Assembly: GCA_964016985.1 (NCBI GenBank)
Contig: OZ024823.1
Location: 113,545,459-113,609,458 of the forward strand
Length of the DNA: 64,000 nucleotides
Origin: Anodontia alba
Taxonomy: Eukaryota > Mollusca > Bivalvia > Lucinida > Lucinidae
Direction of reading: 5' to 3'
A program made the position numbers and the translations under genes. Of the stretch, positions 54,530 to 63,834 are shown in pieces. Position 1 is the stretch's first letter; each line of letters opens with the position of its first letter. Under the pieces are notes generated by a model. The model was given only the letters and a program-made list of their open reading frames with translations, ran no database searches and was not told the origin of the DNA.

Positions 54530-54815
54530 TAACTCCTACGTAGGACTTATTATCTTCTACGTAGAACTTATTATCTCCTACGTAGGAGTTATTATCTCCT
54601 ACGTAGGAGTAACTAACTCCTACGTAGGAGTTACTAACTCCTACATAGGACTTATTATCTCCCACGTAGGACTTATTATCTCCTACGTAGGAGTTACTAT
54701 CTTTTACGTAGGACTTATTATCTCCTGCGTAGGACTTAATATCCCCTACGTTGGAGTTACTCCTACGTAGGACTTATTATCTCCTACGTAGGACATTATC
54801 TCCTTCGTAGGACTT
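54530..54815. repeat. 21-bp minisatellite with CTACGTAG core, about 14 copies
   Basis: Units read acttattatctcctacgtag plus g, alternating with agttactaactcc variants. Each unit contains the 8-bp palindrome CTACGTAG. Because 21 is divisible by three, both strands stay open and give artefact frames of a YVG-type repeat. Confidence 0.93.
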
Positions 54816-54984
54816 AAATATTTTTTTCACCTGGCACTAGGACGCTTCCATAGTCTATGATAATCACTAGGACAACTACCTTAGGTCAATTTTAGCGTTT
54901 GTATACTTGGGCTCGATTGTAAACAATCGACCAAAAAAGAACTCGTCCATAACATATGAACGCGATAGTAGAAATGCTTTGGCC

Positions 54985-55045
54985 GGCTCGACATGACGTT
55001 AAGAGTGTTGACTGGGCCTTAAAACTCCAACACAAAGAAACAATT
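54985..55045 (+). mobile_element. SINE-like tail fragment
   Basis: cgacatgacgttaagagtg, ttgactgggccttaaaac and tccaacacaaagaaac match the shared SINE tail. No head is present. Confidence 0.55.
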
Positions 55046-55229
55046 TAGAGAAAGTTTATTTTCACATTTTATATATGAATAAATAAAGGAACAGAAAAGT
55101 AAGTGATATTAGTTCCACGTCACATTGTACATTGCAATGTTCTTGTCTTTCAATGGTACTAGTCTATGTGCGTGCGCTTGCGCGTGTGTGCGTGTGTGTG
55201 TGTCTATATGTCTGTGTCTCTGTGCGTTT

Positions 55230-55230
<1 letters not shown>

Positions 55231-55289
<59 letters not shown>
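55231..55289. repeat. (AG)n microsatellite, about 29 repeats
   Basis: An uninterrupted AG run preceded by a GTGTGC-rich stretch. Confidence 0.97.
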
Positions 55290-55292
<3 letters not shown>

Positions 55293-55505
55293 TTGTTCAG
55301 TATTTGTTCCCTTCGCGGATATCTTGATCCATACTACTGACTACTGAACGGATGCACCAAACTGTATATTGTATTGTTTTTCAGTGCCTTCTTTGCTTGC
55401 CTAGAGATGGGATCCTTTTGAATCTAATGAAAGAAAAAACAACAACATATTAACAGCATATGCAGGTGTTTAGGCTAATCTGAGCATTATCTGATCATAT
55501 ATGTG

Positions 55506-55734
55506 CTAACCCATTTATGCCTAACATTTCATAAAAGAGGCATTAGCAAACTGTACAGATCCTGATCAGACGCGGCAAAGTGTGGTCTGATCAGGATCTG
55601 CTCTTTTTACATTAAGTGCAGGAATTTGTATACAACAAAGTAAAAATAAAAGAACTAACCGGACACCCTGCTTTCGGAAATGAACTGGTCCAAAGTCATA
55701 TGGTGGAAGAGTCCATTCGGCATAAATGAGTTGA
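55506..55734. mobile_element. TAACCCATTTATGCC hairpin MITE
   Basis: It runs ctaacccatttatgcct to ggcataaatgagttga with the central pair cctgatcagacgcggc / tgtggtctgatcagg. It is the same family as 53509 and 61163. Confidence 0.75.
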
Positions 55735-55817
55735 GCGTTCTAAATTTTCCCACGATGATCAGATTGTCGTGACTGAGTAAATAATGTAGGCTCAGATCAA
55801 ACTGCTCACGGAGCAGT

Positions 55818-56065
55818 CAGGGCCCAGTTGTTCAAAGCTAACGATGTCGTTAGTTAACGATTCGTTAAAATTTAAATCAAGTGATACACAAATATGCTGA
55901 AATTTTTTGCTGAAAAAATGTGAGTAGCTTTTGCAGTGCAAAAGCTACTCACATTTTTTCAGCAAAAAATATCAGAATATTGTATATTGAATCTGCTAAA
56001 ACAGTTAACGAAATGACCCTTAACGAGCTCGTTAAGCTAACGACGCTTTGAACAACCGGGCCCTG
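55818..56065. mobile_element. GGGCCC hairpin MITE, copy 5, full
   Basis: Ends cagggcccagttgttc and gaacaaccgggccctg pair. The centre gagtagcttttgcagtgc / gcaaaagctactc is nearly perfect. It splits an older hairpin: gatcaaactgctcacgg-agcagt continues as tgatcatg on the far side. Confidence 0.88.
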
Positions 56066-56639
56066 ATCATGTCGTTCAGTCATTTCTTTGAGACGCTTTA
56101 TCAGATCAGCTGTTTTGACAAGTACAGAAAGGACTCAAAATTTCCGAATATTTAGCATGTTTAGGGTAAATACAGTATTCTGAGTACTGAGGCTAACCCT
56201 TTTGGTAAATCTACACTGCAGGAGCGGGGGAAATGAATAAGCATTGAGCAAATGCACGACAAAGCCTACAATTAGACTTGTGTAACCAGCAAAGACTCAG
56301 ATCAGCCTGTACATCAAGCCAGTATGGCAACGGCTCTCGTTTATCCCCTTTTGGATAGCCTAGAGGCTGAACAAGGCACACGCAATCAGCATTCGCGCAG
56401 TCTGATCAGAGTCTTCGCTGGTCGCACAACACTTACCTAATTTTCACGCTACAAAATAAGGAAACTAAATACACTGAAACAGAGCATGGGTAATTTTCAC
56501 TTATAGCATTCGGTTTACTAGGAAACGTTTAATACAGTAACAGGATTGCGTAATGAAATGCAAGAGACCCAAAGAAGCAGGATTCGCTCAACAGAGTATA
56601 TCACAGCATTGCACGCGGAAGTTGTATTACCGTATTCGA

Positions 56640-56978
56640 CCTAATTACCGCACTGTGCGCTTAGTTTTTTCAAAATTACTGCGAACATTCAGTTGTCGTA
56701 AAATATGTATCTACCTACTAAGGGTACACTATAAAAAAGATCAGAAGAAGACTTTTGATTATAATTATGCAGTTTTTTTTCTTCTGATTTTCTTTATAAA
56801 GACATGTTGTGGATACTCATTTGAATTGCATCGACTTGTCGATGCAATTCAAATGAGTACCCACAACATATGTCTTTATGAAGAAGTAGACAAAAAGTAC
56901 ACTGGCTGTGATGAAGACTACGGAAACTTCTTGACTGTGCGTTTATAGGGGTATGTGCGGTAATTAGATCGAATACGG
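56640..56978. mobile_element. CCGTATTCGACCTAATTACC hairpin MITE, 339 bp, TA duplication
   Basis: The ends ccgtattcgacctaatta and taattagatcgaatacgg are flanked by TA. The central hairpin ggatactcatttgaattgc / gcaattcaaatgagtaccc belongs to the GTACTC hairpin class but with a different inner arm. Confidence 0.85.
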
Positions 56979-57007
56979 TATTATGATACGGTAATGTTTA
57001 TACGATG

Positions 57008-57165
57008 TTGCAGTAAGGTCGATTGAACGTAATGACGTTTATAAAACGTCACTTTAACGTCGTTGCAACGTCATGACCATTATACAATGTCACATTAACG
57101 TCGATGCAAAGTTGCATCGACGTTAATGCGACATTGTACAATAAAATGTCATGCGCCTGCTGGAT
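57008..57165. repeat. Palindromic repeat rich in AACGTC
   Basis: The phrases aatgtcacattaacgtcgat and atcgacgttaatgcgacatt form strong arms around gcaaagttgc, within an outer loose palindrome ending cctgctgg. Confidence 0.7.
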
Positions 57166-57690
57166 AAAGAACCGTGCAGATATGGGCCATGAGGACATAT
57201 TGTAAAGATTCATTGAATGTCTGCCGAGTCTAGATCTTAATGAGGAGATCTGAGCCGGGGCACAGCATTTCCTACAGCTGACCAGGCTGCCTGGATCTGA
57301 GTCTTCGCTGGGCGCACATGCAGTCTTATAGCAAACGCTGTGTCCCGGCTCATGTAGAATTCTGTGATATTTCCTGATATGGTTTAATGATGCGGCAAGC
57401 CGAAAGAGAATGCCCTCATCAGAATACACGAATGTCTACATGAGCATGGCTCAACTACCTTATGTCGTCTGTATCCTGCGAAGACTCAGATCAGCCTGTA
57501 CATTCGCGCAGTCTGATACGACTATGCCTGGCGCGCTGTGGATAGCCAATAAAGCAAATCAGAATGCTTCTCTCCAGCTGACAGAACAGCCATTCTACAT
57601 GAAAAATAGTACGGAAGACCCCAAGGATATCCGCAATCATAGAACATGGCCTCCCAATGATACGAGGCGGAAGAGTAAACGAAACACATA

Positions 57691-58023
57691 CAGTCGACTT
57701 CTCGTTATCTCGAAGTCCACGGGACTCTCTGAAATGCTTCGAGATATCAATACTTCGACATATTACGTTTGCAGGATTGAGGAAAAAATGAATCGAATAA
57801 ACACATTTCACAAATTAATATGTAATTTGACTCCTGAAATTAGAGATATATTAAAAGTATTGTGGAAAAGAGGAGGAATTGCTCCTAAGGAATAATTTCT
57901 CCTCTTTTCCACAATATTTTGGTACCTCTTGTTAGATTTTCATGTTTAAACAGGGACCAGATTTAAAACGCGAGACAAGCGGTTATTCGAGATAAGCGAA
58001 GTCGAGATAACGAGTGTCGACTG
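57691..58023. mobile_element. pogo-like MITE (CAGTCGACTTCTCG type), copy 5
   Basis: TA flanks both ends. The central hairpin gtggaaaagaggaggaattg pairs with the right arm with two mismatches. Confidence 0.85.
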
Positions 58024-58432
58024 TATTTCAAACACGGACTACGTATTCAAAAAGAAATAAATTGTTGAACATCCCTCAGTCCAAAGCTAGTAGTACAAGT
58101 GTGTAAAATCTACAATAAGCGGTCTGCTTAAATCAAACTTTTTTATGCCAAACGTATTGACATCTAGGCTTGCATAGTGTATAAGTCGAAACAGGTACCA
58201 CATACATGTTGCTTTGACTTTGTTTTTATATGTTTACCAATTATAACATCAAAAAGTCCGATTTGGCTTCGGAGAAATGTTCGTAATGCTTATATTCAGT
58301 TACTTATAAGCTTAGGATTGCACAACCCGCACAAAAGAAAATTGACCGACCATAACGCTGACTTTCGGAGTGTGTTCTATAGTCGACTTGCGAGTAAACT
58401 ATCCGTGGTCAGTTCGCAATTTTCTCAAAATA

Positions 58433-58493
58433 TGACTAACGGTTCAAGGGTTTTGGCCATTTTTAAATGGTCAAAACCCTTGAACCGTTAGTG
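58433..58493. repeat. Isolated near-perfect inverted repeat, 30-nt arms
   Basis: Arms tgactaacggttcaaggg-ttttggccattt and aaatggtcaaaacccttg-aaccgttagtga pair with one or two mismatches and no loop. It matches none of the other hairpin families here. Confidence 0.88.
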
Positions 58494-58499
58494 ATATGT

Positions 58500-59500
58500 T
58501 GATAACTTTGTTGTTTTGATAACTTGATTGGTACCGACAGGATTTAATCATTTTTCATTGCCCGAGACTAAGCCGAGGCAGAGAGAGTGCAAAAAGAAGG
58601 ACTGTAGGAGTTAAATCATACGAAATATTTTAATCAAATTGTGTATGACAAAATCTAGCCAAAGGAATTGTCAAATGCCATTTTTATTGACCAGTGCAAA
58701 GCAGAGGTCAAAACTCTTTTCTGTAGTCAGTAAGTGAAATGGCCATAACTTTTCATACGTTATGAATTTTGATTATTTTAAGAATAGAAACTGACACAGA
58801 CAAGCTCCAGCCAATGGACTTGCCAAATTTATATTTTTATATTTCCCGAGGCTAAGTCGATACCAAACGTGAAACATGTGAAAATGGAATTCCGCTTAAG
58901 CCGGTGCTACGAGTTGCGGAAGCAGCTTCGCAAACTACATTGCTGCATATGACGAGTTTCTTTTGTGTGTCCTTTGTTCCAAGGCGGTGCTTCTGCTGTG
59001 GTCATTGTATGTCTTTTCATGTATGTCTTGCTAAAATTTTTATTTTGGATAGGCGTTTGGCCAGTTTTTGGAAGAAACTGTCCTTTTGGCTTTCTGCTTG
59101 TAGTGTTTTGATTGTGGTGCCGTTACTTTAAGTGCGTCCTTATTTCCCTTTGGTGTCTTGGAACGGAAGGTGTTAGGTAATTGTATCGATTCCTGATCAT
59201 TGCTTTCCTTTCTATTTGTTTTTCAAAGGCAGCCTTTCAGATTTTACTTCACTGCAGCTAGTAATAAGTGCAGTGTGGCGGTCGTTTTCACTGCCGTAAA
59301 ACGTCTCGCCGTACTTTACAATAGTATAGATTTTATATTTCTATTTTCTTTGGGATCATTGTGTCAATTCTGGATACTTTGAAAATCGAACATTGCTTAA
59401 GCCGATGCGTATGCAACCTTGCAAATTACATTGCTACTTATGAAAAGAATTGACAAAACCGAGTCTCCGATTTTCTTTCTTGTGTGTGTTATTTATTTCC
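58500..59500. other. Intergenic, unrecognised
   Basis: The phrases cttaagcc-gatgc and aaattacattgctactta occur at 58890-58950 and 59395-59440 as a loose direct repeat. A 75-codon frame at 58904-59131 has no recognised domain. Confidence 0.35.
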
Positions 59501-59501
59501 A

Positions 59502-59763
59502 CATCACGAAAACATGCCTATATAATGCTGACCCCCTTAAACCCCACTTTTATATAGTTAAACTGGGGTATACATTATTTTTCTTATTTCTGCTCAAAAA
59601 CATAGATTGTGAGTACTCGTTAGAACCGCCTCACTGAGGCGGTTCTAGCGAGTACCTACAATCTATGTTTTGAGCAGAAATATGAAAAATATCAGTTTTT
59701 TTTTTTAATCTGAAAATTTTCCGTTTTTGGAGGTGAAATTTTCTATATATTTGTTTTCGTAAT
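59502..59763. mobile_element. CATNACGAAAACATGCC hairpin MITE, copy 6 (inverted)
   Basis: The end order is reversed relative to copy 1. The central arms gtactcgttagaaccgcc and ggcggttctagcgagta have one mismatch. Confidence 0.85.
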
Positions 59764-60127
59764 CAAAGGAAACTTTTTAGATTTTTTTGTTTCTATTCTG
59801 CTCAAGTTGATTAAGTATGCTAAACATCTGAAATGTCATTCGGGTGAGCAAGAAAAAGCAACGGATCGTTTCTTTTGTAGTTTTATTGTCATCTTAAGAT
59901 ACATCGACTGGATCACGTTACCGACTATTGAAGATGAAACAATAACTTTTCGTGTTTATTAGACAGCTACAATTATCTTCAGGTACATTACGCTGTCAGC
60001 GTATTGCATTTCACGATTAGTGAACTAGAGTGACAGAGTATGATAGAGTAGAAATGGATTTTTAAAATTACGTATAGAAAGGGATAGGAATAAGTGACTG
60101 CTTTGGAAAATAAAAGGTAAGATGGGT

Positions 60128-60128
60128 G

Positions 60129-60193
<65 letters not shown>
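60128..60193. repeat. (GATA)n microsatellite, about 16 repeats
   Basis: An uninterrupted GATA run is followed to about 60375 by a degenerate GGATGGATGGGTGG purine-rich stretch. Long frames opened on the minus strand (YLSIYLSIYLS) are artefacts. Confidence 0.96.
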
Positions 60194-60396
60194 GATGGGT
60201 GGGAGTGAGGGATGGGTGTGTGGGTGGATGGGTGAGCTGGAGCGATGGTGGGTAGACTGATGGATGGGCGGGTGGACGGACAGACGGACAAACGGACGGA
60301 AGGCGAGCGGGCGGACGGACTGTCATGCAGACAGACAGATGGATAAATGGATGGATATTTGGATGGATGGAGGGCGGACGGCTGTCTGAATGAGCA

Positions 60397-60446
60397 GTAG
60401 TATAGGGCGGCACTATGGACACGTCCATAGTACTGCCCTATACTAC
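60397..60446. repeat. Inverted repeat next to the GATA tract
   Basis: gtagtatagggcggcactat-ggac and gtccatagtactgcccta-tactac pair with two mismatches and a two-base loop. Confidence 0.85.
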
Positions 60447-60762
60447 TATGAGCCGATGAGGAAATTTGCAATAAAATACGGGCTCTTGTGTATTGTGACA
60501 GGTGTATTCAGATGGAAGAGATAGAAAAGTCATAAGCCATATCTCACAATTATCTGATCAGATTATTAGGAATTCACACTCCAACTGCCGTTGTGTCCAC
60601 AAATCCTGTAGTAATGAGTAAATGAGCATCAGAACATCAGTAAGCAGTGGATTCTTGAAGCGACTCGGGTCGAAGGAAAATAATTTTCTTTTGTCTTTTT
60701 ACTGTAGATGATCTATTTCTGTGAGCAAGAAAAAAAAAAGCTCAGTCGTCATTGGATAAGAC

Positions 60763-60986
60763 CTGGGTCCATTTGTTCAATGCGTCGTTAGCTTAACCAG
60801 CTCGTTAAGGGTCATTTCGTTAACTGTTTTAGCGGATTCAATATACAATATTCTGATATTTTTAATGAAAAAATGTGAGTAGCTTTTTTCCAGCAAAAAA
60901 AATTCAGCATATTTGTGTATCACTCGATGTAAATTTTAAGGGATCGTTAACTAACGATGTCGTTAGCTTTGAACAACTGGGCCCTG
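60763..60986. mobile_element. GGGCCC hairpin MITE, copy 6
   Basis: Ends ctgggtccatttgttc and gaacaactgggccctg pair; the order is inverted relative to copy 5. Only part of the central hairpin is kept. It abuts the decayed mariner. Confidence 0.83.
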
Positions 60987-61162
60987 GTTTTCCGAGACCC
61001 AAGAAACAAGAAGTATTAGATGCTCTTCTCGACTGGCAAGGTGATGGTCATTGAATTTTTGGACGGCAAAGGATCAATTCTATTGGACTTTTTACCAAAG
61101 AAGCGTACAATAACTAACGACAAGTATGTAAACTTACTTGACCAAGTGAGAATCGTAGTCCG

Positions 61163-61378
61163 TTAACCCATTGTAGTCTGGAGACCCCTGAGAGGGTAAT
61201 TGGCAAACAGTGCAGACCCAGATCAGACGCCACAGAACGAAGCGTCTGCTCAGGGTCTCCACTGTATGCAAATAGTTCAACCATTTTATAGCCTGACATA
61301 CCTTAAATTGAAATTAGAATCTTTCAGTATGTAATGTGGGGGAGTCCATTCAGTCTACAATGGGTTAAAAGTGGCATG
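61163..61378. mobile_element. TTAACCCATTG hairpin MITE inside the decayed mariner
   Basis: It runs ttaacccattgtagtctgg to cagtctacaatgggttaa with TTAA at both ends. The centre pairs cagatcagacgc with gcgtctgctcag. Removing it with one TTAA rejoins mariner coding text in the same frame. Confidence 0.88.
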
Positions 61379-61523
61379 GTAAAGTCTCTAAAGGAGTTAT
61401 TCTTCAGCAAGTCAATGCAAGAGTCCACAATTGTAAAGTTACAGTGGATTCTTTTAAGCGACCGGGTATAAAATACATCCATGTCTCGCCTATCGCCATC
61501 TGGTAATTACTTTTTGTTCTGGA

Positions 61524-61718
61524 ACTTGATTTTAGACTAAATAAACTTCCCCAACATTAAATAGGTATGTAAGGCTATCTGGTTTAGATATTCCTAGAGA
61601 AAATGGCTAAACTATTTGCAAACAGTGGAAACCCTGATCAGACACCGCATTCTGATCTGGATATGCAACAATGTTTGTGATTTACCCTTTTGGGTGTCTC
61701 CAGACTAAAACGAGTTAA
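61524..61718. mobile_element. Second, worn TTAA-type hairpin MITE in the mariner
   Basis: The right end ccagactaaaacgagttaa and the hairpin gatcagacaccgca / tctgatctgg mark it as the same family, inverted. The left end is degraded. Confidence 0.6.
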
Positions 61719-61977
61719 AAAGAATATCCATGGACGCCATTTGCAGTCCGATGAAGAAGTCAAGGCAGCGGTTGAGGAGTATGTACCTCAAAGGGACCAC
61801 GCCCACCCCATTCTGGGGAGATAGTTGATGGGGACATGTTGGATCAAATATATCATGCTGGAGAAGAAAAACATAGAAAAAAAGCGGTCGATCTCGAATG
61901 TAAGTAAGGTAGGCTGGTAGACTCGCCCTCGGTTACTTGAAATTGTTTGCCTTACTTGGCTCTAGATAGAAATTTCC

Positions 61978-62223
61978 AGGGCCCAGTTGTTCAAAGCTAA
62001 CGATGTCGTTAGTTAACGATTCGTTAAAATTTACATTGAGTGATATGCAAATATGCTGAAATTTTTTGCTGAAAAAATGTGAGTAGCTTTTGCAGTGCAA
62101 AAGCTACTCACATTTTTTCAGCAAAAAATATCAGAATATTGTATACTGAATCCGCTAAAACAGTTAACAAAAGGACCCTTAACGAGGTTGTTAAGCTAAC
62201 GACGCTTTGAACAACTGGGCCCA
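61978..62223. mobile_element. GGGCCC hairpin MITE, copy 7, best preserved
   Basis: Perfect GGGCCCAGTTGTTCAAAG ends and the perfect central hairpin gtgagtagcttttgca-gtgc-aaaagctactcac make this the reference copy for the family. Confidence 0.92.
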
Positions 62224-62289
62224 GATAAATATGTTTTTTTTTGTTTTGTTTTTCACGAAAATATATGGACCGGGTCAAATTGTCCTTAG

Positions 62290-62400
62290 GAGAAAATTTG
62301 CAAGAAATATCAGTCTATTTTCAGGGAAAAATAAGAAAAAATATTTCTAAATGTCATCTGCTGCAATTTTTACCCAGCATGCTAAGCGTTAAATGAGAAC
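62290..62400. repeat. Half copy of the AATTTGCATGAAA inverted-repeat family
   Basis: It contains agaaaatttgcaagaaatat, tttctaaatgtcatctgctg and acccagcatgctaagcg, the right half of the family seen at 38135. Confidence 0.6.
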
Positions 62401-62707
62401 TACATTATCTTCATTTTATTAACTTTATTAGCGCGGCTTCTACAGACTAAATGCTATTAAAGACCATGTCGATGAAAAATTTTGTCGTATTTAAAATAAA
62501 TGTAAATAAAATTTATTCTTAAACATTAAACTAAAACGTTAAGCTTATTTAAGCCATAAAATTAGCACTAAACGCTTCAAACTGTTAATTAATGTCATTT
62601 TGTTTGTTTTTGACTGTAAATTGTTCGAAGAACAATCGTATTAAACAAATCAAATAAATCGTAGCAATGTGAAATAAAAATAAATAAAATGTTATTTAAA
62701 TACTAAA

Positions 62708-62985
62708 CATCACGAAAACATGCCTATATAATTTTGACTCCCTGAAAACCACACTTTTATATAGTAAAACTGTGGTTTACAGGGGTATACATTATTTTTC
62801 TTATTTCTGCTCAAAACATAGATTGTGGGTACTCGTTAGAACCGCTTCGCCGAGGCGGTTCTAACGAGTACCACAATCTATGTTTTGAGCAGAAATATGA
62901 AAAATATCAGAGTTTTTTATCTGAAAATTTTCAGTTTTTGGAGGTGAACTTTTCTATATATTTGAACAGGCGTGTTTTCGTAATG
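62708..62985. mobile_element. CATNACGAAAACATGCC hairpin MITE, copy 7 (inverted)
   Basis: Ends catcacgaaaacatgcc and cgtgttttcgtaatg pair. The centre gtactcgttagaaccgctt / gaggcggttctaacgagta is almost perfect. Confidence 0.88.
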
Positions 62986-63591
62986 TTTGACTGGCTTGCT
63001 AACATTATCTCATTCGATCATTTTACAGAGGAGCGTTTACTCCTTCCTATAACTTCTAAAATCCTCATGGATATTGATTAGATACATTAGTAGCCTTCTT
63101 TTTATAGGTTACAGTCATACTTTAACCCGTTGAAGACAGAATAGACTCTCCCACACTATATATTGGAAGAGTCCAATTACAATTTTAGGTACGTCCGGGT
63201 ATGAGATTTACATATTCCTAGAGACACGTCAGTAGTATCCAATTTTCTAGATGAATGATAGTGATACAAGCACCGGTAGAACTGTTGAAAATAGACACCT
63301 CCAAAGAAAAGCACTCTGTTCTAGAAGTATTTGTCTCCCTTCTCTTTAAAGTAAAGCATTTTCTCCCTCAAGTACTTTGGATGCGACTTAAAGTCTACAA
63401 CAGCATCATCCATTTGCATGTGCCCAACACACGATACCCGCCATGTTTATTCATCTGAATTTGGAAGGAAAATTGAGGGGTGGGCTATCAGGTACAGAAA
63501 GCTGTGTTACAGTGATAGTACCCCAACACGTCAGAGTAAGTCTTGAAACGGTCAAATAGTAGGGAAGGACGTGATCGTCATGTCTTACATA
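62986..63591. other. Intergenic, unrecognised
   Basis: The phrase taacccgttgaagacagaat at 63122 resembles the left end of the TTAACCC hairpin family without its hairpin. No exon is seen. Confidence 0.35.
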
Positions 63592-63834
63592 CATTACGAA
63601 AACATGCCTATTCAAACAGATTGAACATTTCACCACCAAAAACTGAAAATTTTCAGATAAAAATTCTGATATTTTTTTCATATTTTTGCTCAGAAGAGTT
63701 CTAACGAATACACACAATCTGTGTTTTTGAGCAGAAATAAGAATAAAATAATATATATCCCTGTAAACCCCAGTTTTACTATATAAAAGTGGGGTTTCAA
63801 GGGGTCAAAATTATATAGGTAAGTTGTCGTGATG
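63592..63834. mobile_element. CATNACGAAAACATGCC hairpin MITE, copy 8, hairpin half lost
   Basis: Both ends are present (cattacgaaaacatgcc and gttgtcgtgatg). The centre keeps only the right arm gagttctaacgaatacac, so the hairpin cannot form. Confidence 0.83.

Larger units (their letters stand above)
54023..55087 (+). promoter_or_regulatory. Probable K2P 3' UTR with double AATAAA
   Basis: Overlapping AATAAA hexamers at 55078-55083 and 55082-55087 are the first after the K2P stop. The interval holds an inverted-repeat element (54354-54520), the 21-bp minisatellite (54530-54815) and a SINE-like tail (54985-55045). The UTR extent is inferred. Confidence 0.5.
61000..61920 (+). pseudogene. Decayed mariner transposase split by two hairpin MITEs
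   Basis: Three blocks read in one orientation. 61030-61160 gives TGKVMVIEFLDGKGSILLDF and KKRTITNDKYVNLLDQVR. 61379-61523 gives HGKVSKGVILQQVNARVHNC. 61719-61920 gives HGRHLQSDEEVKAAVEEYV and a degraded end. These align with the SETMAR/mariner transposase core. The first catalytic aspartate (FLD) survives; the second is changed to valine (QQVNARVH instead of HQDNARVH); the third block is lost. No terminal repeats were found. Confidence 0.82.

Noticed and set aside
54465..54770. Open frames with a repeated SYVGV/LIISYVG text on both strands
   Set aside because: The 21-bp minisatellite has a period divisible by three, so all units stay in frame. It is not a coding repeat protein.
57410..57895. 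161-codon + strand frame
   Set aside because: It runs from a gatcagcctg hairpin repeat into a pogo-like MITE, so it is assembled from unrelated repeats.
59988..60471. Two overlapping minus-strand frames of about 146 codons rich in YLSI and HPS
   Set aside because: They are translations of the GATA tract and its GGATGG-rich flank; simple repeats stay open by chance.
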